Program-made: the position numbers and the translations under genes
The notes under the pieces: model-generated
Databases searched by the model: none
Told to the model about the DNA's origin: nothing
What the model saw: only the letters and a program-made list of their open reading frames with translations
Shown: positions 1-5,378 of the stretch, one piece after another
How the letters are laid out: every line of letters starts with the position of its first letter
Position numbering within the stretch: position 1 is the stretch's first letter
NCBI GenBank assembly: GCA_017620115.1
Contig: JAFZRB010000180.1
Location: 1 to 8,586 of the forward strand
From: Clostridia bacterium
Lineage (GTDB): Bacteria > Bacillota > Clostridia > Christensenellales > Aristaeellaceae
DNA: 8,586 bases
Direction: 5' to 3'

Positions 1-150
1 GAGTACTGGGCCAAGGCGCTGCATGACACCGAGTTCACCTCCGAGCAGGCTCAGGCCGCCATCATCGACGAGTGGGCCGGCATGGGCTACGACGAGGTGG
101 AGGCCGACTACAACGCGACCTGCGCCGAGCTGGGCTATGAAGCCAAGTAA
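1..150 (+). CDS. C-terminal end of a probable ABC sugar-transporter solute-binding protein (partial)
   Basis: The window opens inside a plus-strand gene in frame 1. Only the last 49 codons and the TAA stop at 148-150 are present. The fragment is acidic and helical, with the segment IIDEWAGMGYDEVEADYN. This resembles the C-terminal helix of family 1 extracellular sugar-binding proteins, which commonly end in an 'eeW..mG.de....yn' pattern. In that family the protein is a secreted lipoprotein that captures oligosaccharide and hands it to two membrane permeases. The signal peptide and ligand-binding domains would lie to the left and cannot be checked. A LacI-family regulator and a glycosidase immediately downstream fit a sugar-uptake role. 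The assignment rests on a short tail and on context, so another helical protein is possible. That this is a coding end is much surer than what it encodes. Confidence 0.55.
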   Translation, partial: EYWAKALHDTEFTSEQAQAAIIDEWAGMGYDEVEADYNATCAELGYEAK

Positions 151-170
151 ACCGCGATAACAGTTTTCTG

Positions 171-200
171 CCGTTCGCCCCGCCTCCGCGGGGCGAACGG
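171..200 (+). terminator. Strong 13-bp hairpin, probable terminator after the binding-protein gene
   Basis: A perfect inverted repeat pairs 171-183 with 188-200 (CCGTTCGCCCCGC against GCGGGGCGAACGG) around the 4-base loop CTCC. It begins 20 bases after the stop codon at 150. The following bases (TCTCTCGGGA) are only mildly T-rich, so it lacks the U-run of a textbook intrinsic terminator. It may end the upstream operon or stabilise the 3' end of the binding-protein mRNA. Confidence 0.65.
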
Positions 201-365
201 TCTCTCGGGACCTTCGCGCCGATGGATCTTCTGAGAACGGGAGAGCCATCGGCAGGGAGGCCGCGGGAAAAGGGTAATCCTTCACGGCGAACAGAGCGAC
301 AGTGAAGAATTAACGGGGATATGGTATAATAATACTCTGATGCATTGTGAAAAGAAGGGAACGGC
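201..365 (+). promoter_or_regulatory. Leader and promoter of the lacI-type gene (extended -10)
   Basis: This non-coding gap lies between the hairpin and the regulator gene. A consensus TATAAT at 325-330 is preceded by TGG at 322-324, giving an extended TGnTATAAT element. No good -35 box is visible at the expected distance, which is common with extended -10 promoters. Two inverted repeats lie upstream: GCCGATGG at 218-225 with CCATCGGC at 246-253, and CTTCAC at 280-285 with GTGAAG at 302-307. The second pair sits just upstream of the -10 and could be a regulator site, but neither matches a known operator that I can name. The ribosome binding site AAGGGA (355-360) is 5 bases before the ATG at 366. 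Confidence 0.7.
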
Positions 366-1412
366 ATGGGAAAAAAGGTGACGTTAGAGGACATCGCAAG
401 GGCGGCCGGCGTCTCGAAAAACACGGTCAGCACCGTGCTGCGCAACCGCCCCGGCGCGAGCGAGGCGGTGCGCCGGCGGATTCTCTCGCTGGCGCAGGAA
501 ATGGGGTATTCCCGCGCGCAGTCCGGCGCGGCGCACCCCGTCTCAGACACGGCGATGCGCTATCTCCTGCTCCTGTTTCCCGAGGCGCTGGGCCTTCACG
601 CGCGCTACACGCCGGGCGTCGGCCTCATTCCGCGGCTTTATTTCCATATGCAGCACATCGCGCAGGAGCGCGGCTGCATTGCCATCACATATCTTCTGCG
701 CCCGGATGAGGAGAAAAGCGGCATCCTGCCGCCCGTGCTCAATGAAATGCGCTTTACCGGCATCGCCACCTTTGGCAGCATTTCGCCGGAATACATCAGT
801 CTCCTCACGCAGCGCGGCTATCATGTCGTTACCGTCCACGAGCATGTGGAGGGGCTTCAGGTGGACGCCGTCATCATGGACGACGTTTACGCCGGCTATG
901 TCATGACGAAGCATTTGATCCAGATGGGTCACACCCGCATCGCCTATCTGGGCGAAAAGTATTATCTGTCCAAATACATGGACCGGTGGGAAGGCTACTG
1001 CCGCGCCATGATCGAGCACAAGCTGCCAATCCGGCAAAACGCCTATTCCGAAATCAGGCTGCGCGTCCAGGAGAATCCCAATGAACTGCTTCGGCTCCAC
1101 GAGTCGCTGTCCGTCATGGATCCCATGCCGACCGCCATCGTGTGCGGCGAGGATTTTACGGCTTCCCGCGTGCGCACCGTGCTCGGGCAGCTGGGCTACC
1201 GCGTGCCCGAGGATATATCGCTGGTGGGCTTTGACGACGTTTACGGCAGCGATTACGGCAACTTTCCCATCACCACATATTATGCCGACTACATTGAAAT
1301 CGCGAAGACCGCGCTCGATCTGCTTCTCCAGCCTGACCGCAAGCCCCGGAAGGTGATCATTTACGGCGAACCGATTTTCAGGAGCAGCGTGCGCCGCCTG
1401 ACGGACGGTTGA
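366..1412 (+). CDS. LacI-family transcriptional regulator (PurR/GalR type)
   Basis: This 348-residue protein has the usual LacI-family length and layout. The N-terminal helix-turn-helix covers about residues 6-27 (TLEDIARAAGVSKNTVSTVL). It continues into the helices up to 'AQEMGY' at 43-48, which lead to the hinge. The rest, from about residue 64, is a periplasmic-binding-protein-like sensor domain. Family landmarks in it include 'HLIQMGHTRIAYLG' at about 183-196 and 'VPEDISLVGFDD' at about 280-291, the latter typical of LacI sensor domains. Such proteins bind palindromic operators as dimers and are released by a sugar or sugar phosphate. Its position between a probable sugar-binding protein and a GH2 glycosidase suggests that it represses one or both, and probably itself. 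The effector cannot be read from the sequence. The ATG at 366 is supported by the AAGGGA site and by the HTH starting six residues in. Confidence 0.95.
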   Translation: MGKKVTLEDIARAAGVSKNTVSTVLRNRPGASEAVRRRILSLAQEMGYSRAQSGAAHPVSDTAMRYLLLLFPEALGLHARYTPGVGLIPRLYFHMQHIAQERGCIAITYLLRPDEEKSGILPPVLNEMRFTGIATFGSISPEYISLLTQRGYHVVTVHEHVEGLQVDAVIMDDVYAGYVMTKHLIQMGHTRIAYLGEKYYLSKYMDRWEGYCRAMIEHKLPIRQNAYSEIRLRVQENPNELLRLHESLSVMDPMPTAIVCGEDFTASRVRTVLGQLGYRVPEDISLVGFDDVYGSDYGNFPITTYYADYIEIAKTALDLLLQPDRKPRKVIIYGEPIFRSSVRRLTDG

Positions 1413-1437
1413 CGTCGCGTCTGTTCCGCCTGACGGA
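1394..1437 (+). repeat. 12-bp direct repeat flanking the lacI stop codon, possible operator
   Basis: CCGCCTGACGGA occurs at 1394-1405, inside the last codons of the regulator, and again exactly at 1426-1437, just before the ribosome binding site of the GH2 gene. The offset is 32 bases, close to three helical turns. Each copy contains the dyad CCG-N5-CGG. The second copy extends to TTCCG-N5-CGGAA (1424-1428 and 1434-1438). The arrangement could be a pair of protein-binding sites or a chance local duplication. No function is demonstrated. Confidence 0.4.
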
Positions 1438-1455
1438 AGAAGGAGAAAGATATCC

Positions 1456-3594
1456 ATGAAGTATTTTCAGGAATGGCAGGCCCGCGCGATGACGCCCGAA
1501 GGCCCCTCCGCGTGGTTTCCGGCCTGCGTGCCGGGCAACGTGCAGTATGACTACGCGCGCATGATGGGCTGGGGCGACATCAATTTCGGTGACAACGTCG
1601 AGGCGTTCCGCGCCGCGGAAGATTACGCCTGGGAATACAGGGCGTCCCTCCGGTTCGGGGAAGAGGAAGGAAAGCGGTATTTCCTCGTGCTGGAAGGCGT
1701 GGATTATCGTTTCGATGTCTTTCTGGACGGCGAAAAAATCATCTCCCACGAGGGCATGTTCAGCCGTGTCGAGGCGGACGTAACCGGCCGGCGGGGCGGC
1801 GAGCTCGTGGTGCGCGTTCATCCCCATCCCAAACGGGCAGACGCGCCGGAAGGCACGCGGGATCAGGCGGATCAGTCGGTGAAGCCGCCCGTTTGCTACG
1901 GCTGGGACTGGCATCCCCGGATGCTGGTCTCCGGATTGTGGCGGGACGCCTGGGTGGAGAGCCGGGACGCGGGCTATATCCGCCGGTGCGAGGCGTTTTA
2001 TACCCTGAGCGAGGATTGCTCCCGCGCGGACATCCGCTTCGAAACGGAGTGCGACGAGCCGGTGGAAATCACGCTGTTCGATCCCGACGGGAACGTCGCG
2101 GGCCGCGGGGCGCGTATCGCGCTGGATCATCCCCGGCTGTGGTGGTGCAACGGGCAGGGAGAGCCGGCGCTTTACCGCTATACGGCGCGCACGGCCAGCC
2201 ACGAGACGGCGGGAACCGTCGGCCTGCGCCGGATCAGGCTGGTTATGAACGAAGGCGCGTGGAAGGAGCCCTCGAGCTTTCCTAAGGGCCGCAGCAGCGC
2301 GCCCATGCAGATCGAGCTCAACGGCCGGCGCGTCTTCGCCAAGGGCAGCAACTGGGTCAACCCGGATATCTTTGGCGGCCTGGTCGACGAGGCGCGCTAT
2401 GAGGCGCTGCTCACGCTGGCGCGGGACGCGCACATGAACCTCCTGCGCTGCTGGGGCGGCTCGGGCGTCAACAAACCGGCGTTTTACGACGTCTGCGACA
2501 AGCTGGGTATCATGGTGTGGGTGGAGTTTCCCCTCGCGTGCAACAACTACCGGGGCACGGAGCATTACCTTTCCGTGCTGGAACAGGAGGCGGCGGCCAT
2601 CATCCGCGATCTGCGGAGCCACGCTTCGGTGGCGCTGTGGTGCGGCGGCAACGAGCTGTTCAACAGCTGGTCCGGCATGACAGATCAGTCGCTGCCGCTG
2701 CGGCTTATCAACAAGCTGTGCTATGAACTGGATCGGGACAGGCCGTTCATCATGACCTCGCCCATCTCCGGCATGGGGCACGGAGGCTACGTCTTCTACG
2801 ACGGCGACAGCGGGCTCGACGTGTTTCAGGTTTTCCAGCGCGCTCACTGCACCGCGTACACCGAATTCGGCGTGCCGGGCATGTCCGACGCGGACATCCT
2901 GAAGGAGTTTATCCCTGAGAACGCGCTGTTTCCCATAGCGCGGGACGGCGTGTGGCGGCTGCATCACGCCTTCGGCGCGTGGGGCGAGGAGCGCTGGCTG
3001 TGCCTGGATGTGCTGGCGCGGTACGCGCCGGGGGAACTGGACAGTCTGGAGGCGGTCGCGGGCATGAGCCAGTGGCTGCAGTGCGAGGGTTACAAGGCGG
3101 CGTTCGAGGAGGCGCGCAGACAGGCGCCTTACTGCGCCATGGCGCTGAACTGGTGCTATTGCGAGCCCTGGAAGACGGCCGTGAACAACAGCCTGATCGC
3201 CTATCCCGCGCGGCCGAAAAGGGCGTATGAGGCGGTAAAGGCGGCGCTGCGGCCCGTGATGGCCAGCGCCCGGATCCCCCGGTTCGACTGGCGGGCCGGC
3301 GACAGGTTTTCGGCGGAAATCTGGCTGCTCAACGATTCTCCCTGCGAGGCGCGGGAGCCCGTCTCCGTTTCCATCGAACTGGATGGGAAGGAGTATTTCT
3401 TGCTCGATTGGGATTCGGGCGTCGTTCCACCGGGTGAAAACCGGATAGGCCCGACGGTCAACTGGATCCTGCCGGACGCGAGCGCTTCCCGCTTCACGCT
3501 GCGCCTTCGCGCCTCCGGGGAGGCTTCCAGCGAGTATACGCTGTGTTACCGGGATGCCAAAGGCGCCGGTTCGGGCCGCTGGATGAATATGTAG
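1456..3594 (+). CDS. Glycoside hydrolase family 2, beta-mannosidase-like, cytoplasmic
   Basis: This 712-residue protein has the GH2 layout. A jelly-roll sugar-binding domain (about 10-170) contains 'GWDWHPRMLVSGLWRD' at 149-164, close to the 'GWDWGPR...SGIWR' signature of beta-mannosidases. An immunoglobulin-like domain follows (about 172-262), then a TIM barrel from about 285. The barrel starts with 'NGRRVFAKGSNWVNPD' and carries 'NLLRCWGGSG' (328-337). The acid/base is probably E400 in 'WCGGNE' and the nucleophile E470 in 'YTEFG', both in the expected sequence contexts. Family members remove terminal beta-mannose, although some act on other beta-glycosides. There is no signal peptide, so it should act on imported oligosaccharide. 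It is shorter than typical beta-mannosidases (roughly 800-900 residues), with a reduced C-terminal beta region (about 605-700). AGGAG at 1441-1445 supports the ATG. It is probably co-transcribed with the regulator 43 bases upstream. Family is near certain; exact substrate is not. Confidence 0.92.
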   Translation: MKYFQEWQARAMTPEGPSAWFPACVPGNVQYDYARMMGWGDINFGDNVEAFRAAEDYAWEYRASLRFGEEEGKRYFLVLEGVDYRFDVFLDGEKIISHEGMFSRVEADVTGRRGGELVVRVHPHPKRADAPEGTRDQADQSVKPPVCYGWDWHPRMLVSGLWRDAWVESRDAGYIRRCEAFYTLSEDCSRADIRFETECDEPVEITLFDPDGNVAGRGARIALDHPRLWWCNGQGEPALYRYTARTASHETAGTVGLRRIRLVMNEGAWKEPSSFPKGRSSAPMQIELNGRRVFAKGSNWVNPDIFGGLVDEARYEALLTLARDAHMNLLRCWGGSGVNKPAFYDVCDKLGIMVWVEFPLACNNYRGTEHYLSVLEQEAAAIIRDLRSHASVALWCGGNELFNSWSGMTDQSLPLRLINKLCYELDRDRPFIMTSPISGMGHGGYVFYDGDSGLDVFQVFQRAHCTAYTEFGVPGMSDADILKEFIPENALFPIARDGVWRLHHAFGAWGEERWLCLDVLARYAPGELDSLEAVAGMSQWLQCEGYKAAFEEARRQAPYCAMALNWCYCEPWKTAVNNSLIAYPARPKRAYEAVKAALRPVMASARIPRFDWRAGDRFSAEIWLLNDSPCEAREPVSVSIELDGKEYFLLDWDSGVVPPGENRIGPTVNWILPDASASRFTLRLRASGEASSEYTLCYRDAKGAGSGRWMNM

Positions 3595-3610
3595 CGCCGC
3601 GTTCCTGTTT

Positions 3611-3646
3611 CGGGGAAAAAATGACCCCGCGGGCGCGTGCGGTTTT
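3611..3646. terminator. Weak bidirectional terminator candidate between convergent genes
   Basis: The 66-base gap between the convergent GH2 and U32-like genes holds short GC-rich inverted repeats beside T- and A-tracts. CGGGG at 3611-3615 can pair with CCCCG at 3625-3629. CCGC at 3627-3630 can pair with GCGG at 3639-3642 and is followed by TTTT at 3643-3646. Read from the minus strand, the latter stem is followed after a few bases by the T6 that complements the A-run at 3616-3621. The stems are only 4-5 bp and mutually exclusive, so this is a tentative call supported mainly by position. Confidence 0.3.
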
Positions 3647-3660
3647 GACGGAATTCGGTA

Positions 3661-4554
3661 TCAAAACAGATCGAGCGCGCTGTCCAGATAGATTTCCTCC
3701 CGCACCTCGAGCTGACGCTCCGGCTTCGTCATGTAATAGAGCAGGAATTCCAGAATGACGGCGCTGCCCAGGCTCCGCCCCTCTATCTTGAACTGGGAGA
3801 ATCCGTTGGGCATATAGTCTTTTTGAATTGCCCCGATTCCTATGAACGATGGATTCTTCATCGCGTCGGAAAAGCGGTAACCCCTTTCTGCGTTCGGCGA
3901 AGCGCAGACGTGATCCCCGCATTCCTCGCCGAGGTTTTTGCGGCTGACGTTCTCATAACAGGCCTTCCGGTCGGGGCAGCCGATCCAGCAGCACTCGTTG
4001 CAGAGGAACTCGACCTTTTGCTTCAGGCTTCCGGGCAGCGCGTTCAGACGGTCGAAGGCCTTATTCAGCCTGAAATCCGGCACCACACAGCGAAACTCAT
4101 CCCGGTTCAGCTCCGCGGTCAGCCGCTCGAATTCCGTCAGCACCTTTGTCGTTGACGATACGAAATAGAAACCCGGATACCGCCGACGAAGATATCGGAG
4201 CAGCAGATCCGAATGGATGATCACGCCGTTCTGAACCGTTCCGCCCTTTTCAAACAAGGCGCACAGGGCGTTGCACTTCCTGTCGGAAAGATGCTCCTCC
4301 CTGAGCAGTGAATTGCTGAAAGTCAGCCGCGCGGAAACCCCAAACTCCCGCGTCAGCGCCGCAACATCTTCCGGCCGCGCTTCGCCGAATCCGACGCGGC
4401 CCCCGCCCCAGAGGCAGTCGGCGGGAGCGCCATAGATGGAACCGATCTCGCACCAGTCGTAGAAATACTCCCTGCGCCCGCGAAACAGCGGCAGGAAGAC
4501 GCGATACAGCTCGTAGAACTCAAACAAACCGGGAAGGTGATAGTATGCCTTCAT
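3661..4554 (-). CDS. Uncharacterised cysteine-rich protein resembling peptidase U32 (UbiU/UbiV-like)
   Basis: No named function is known to me for this 297-residue protein. Near the C-terminus is 'GFSQFKIEGRSLGSA' (about 251-265), which resembles the 'G.dSfKIEGR' signature of U32 proteins. A cluster of seven cysteines lies before it (C185, C188, C189, C193, C199, C212, C217). Characterised U32 relatives such as UbiU and UbiV bind a 4Fe-4S cluster through cysteines and act in RNA or quinone hydroxylation, so an iron-sulfur protein is plausible; this is inference. There is no signal peptide or membrane segment. The ATG at 4554 is chosen because GAGGAA (4563-4568) lies 8 bases upstream and the protein then opens 'MKAYYHLPGLFEFYELY'. 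An ATG at 4560 is too close to that site, and one at 4599 has no ribosome binding site. It ends the minus-strand operon, 59 bases after the ComB-like gene. Confidence 0.75.
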   Translation of the reverse strand: MKAYYHLPGLFEFYELYRVFLPLFRGRREYFYDWCEIGSIYGAPADCLWGGGRVGFGEARPEDVAALTREFGVSARLTFSNSLLREEHLSDRKCNALCALFEKGGTVQNGVIIHSDLLLRYLRRRYPGFYFVSSTTKVLTEFERLTAELNRDEFRCVVPDFRLNKAFDRLNALPGSLKQKVEFLCNECCWIGCPDRKACYENVSRKNLGEECGDHVCASPNAERGYRFSDAMKNPSFIGIGAIQKDYMPNGFSQFKIEGRSLGSAVILEFLLYYMTKPERQLEVREEIYLDSALDLF

Positions 4555-4562
4555 CTTCATTG

Positions 4563-4568
4563 TTCCTC
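4563..4568 (-). promoter_or_regulatory. Ribosome binding site that sets the start of the U32-like gene
   Basis: On the minus strand GAGGAA is followed after 8 bases by the ATG at 4554, and after only 2 bases by the ATG at 4560. It favours the inner start and excludes the longer in-frame ATG at 4599, whose upstream sequence (CGCGCGCCA) has no Shine-Dalgarno match. Confidence 0.6.
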
Positions 4569-4613
4569 GGTCAATCGCCGCGGGCTGTGACCCTTTCATT
4601 GGCGCGCGATGGT

Positions 4614-5306
4614 TTATAGACGGATCATTTTCGAGACGAAGCCGTCGTCGTCCCGTTCAATTCTGAGCACAAAATCGAATTGATCCCTGTCGATGCACAT
4701 CCAGAAATCAGACTCAGGGAAAACCTCCTGATTTTCCGGGTCAAAGAAGTGGCGGCCGCCCTCGTTTCTGAGCCCTTTCAGCTTCACATCGATGTCGGGC
4801 ATATCACGGCCTTTCAAAAGACTTTCGAGATAGGCGGCGCACAGGTCGTCTTCCTCGGCGGGCGCGACGCCTTCTTTTCCCATGCACACCAGCGATACCT
4901 TATCGGGCGCTTTTCTCCGGATATATTCCGCGATGGCCTTCGCGTTGACAAAGCTGCCGGTTATGATTTCGTCCGCGCGCGCCGCGTTCACGATGCCCTG
5001 CGTGCCCGCGCTTGTCGAATGAACGATTCGCTTTCCGAGTATCGTTCCCGGCTGAATGGAAGAGGGCGAATTGCCCAGATCGCACCCTTCCAGCTTCTTC
5101 CCGTGTCGCTCTCCGACCAGCACGCATCCGCCGTCTTTTTCCCGCCAGGCGAACAGCGCCTCTACGCCGCCAACGGGACGGATCTCCCGCGCGCCCATGG
5201 CGTACAGATAGCACTCCATGGAAAACGCCCGAAAGACATCGATGATGACCGCCAGTCCGTCCGCCCGCTTCGCGCCTTCGATCAGGCGGTATGTTTCAAT
5301 AATCAT
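4614..5306 (-). CDS. comB: ComB-family protein, 2-phosphosulfolactate phosphatase homologue
   Basis: This 230-residue protein matches the size and motif order of the ComB family. Motifs seen are 'VIIDVFRAFS' (20-29), 'VGERHGKKLEGCDLGNSP' (64-81), 'HSTSAGTQG' (96-104), 'GSFVNAKAIAEYI' (117-129) and 'EEDDLCAAYL' (151-160). The archetype is an Mg-dependent acid phosphatase that converts 2-phosphosulfolactate to sulfolactate in methanogen coenzyme M synthesis (EC 3.1.3.71). Homologues are widespread in bacteria with no known coenzyme M pathway, and there the substrate is unclear. The protein appears cytoplasmic. GGGGAG at 5317-5322 lies 10 bases before the ATG. It sits 72 bases downstream of the GH20 gene and 59 bases before the U32-like gene, so it is probably in the same transcript. 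No sulfonate gene is visible in the window. Family assignment is firm; the reaction in this organism is not established. Confidence 0.88.
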   Translation of the reverse strand: MIIETYRLIEGAKRADGLAVIIDVFRAFSMECYLYAMGAREIRPVGGVEALFAWREKDGGCVLVGERHGKKLEGCDLGNSPSSIQPGTILGKRIVHSTSAGTQGIVNAARADEIITGSFVNAKAIAEYIRRKAPDKVSLVCMGKEGVAPAEEDDLCAAYLESLLKGRDMPDIDVKLKGLRNEGGRHFFDPENQEVFPESDFWMCIDRDQFDFVLRIERDDDGFVSKMIRL

Positions 5307-5378
5307 GACATGGATTCTCCCCAGAAAGTATCATTTGCATCGCCGCGACGACTTCGCCCGCCATGCCGATGGCCGGGC

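Noticed and set aside
338..348. ATGCAT palindrome near the expected transcription start of the regulator gene as a LacI operator
   Set aside because: The symmetry is only 6 bases, does not extend outward, and lacks the central CG common in LacI-family operators.
543..1457. A minus-strand open frame of 304 codons opposite the LacI gene
   Set aside because: It is antisense to a textbook LacI-family protein, and the product has no recognisable motif.
1378..2967. A minus-strand open frame of 529 codons opposite the GH2 gene
   Set aside because: It lies fully antisense to the catalytic and sugar-binding domains of GH2 and encodes an Ala/Arg/His-rich sequence with no domain. It is a shadow of the real gene.
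4600..4613. Extension of the U32-like protein to the upstream ATG at 4599
   Set aside because: No Shine-Dalgarno sequence precedes that ATG, while GAGGAA lies inside the extension at the correct distance from the ATG at 4554.
5296..5364. Short minus-strand frame MAGEVVAAMQMILSGENPCH.. (22 codons) between the GH20 and ComB-like genes
   Set aside because: The composition looks protein-like, and the frame overlaps the ComB start by 11 bases, as a coupling leader might. It has no ribosome binding site and is short enough to arise by chance in GC-rich sequence. Conservation in relatives would be needed to revive it.
5360..5378. Imperfect hairpin after the GH20 stop codon as a terminator
   Set aside because: The stem has a bulge and no T-run follows on the minus strand, so I do not treat it as a transcript end. 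The operon is read as continuous into the ComB-like gene.
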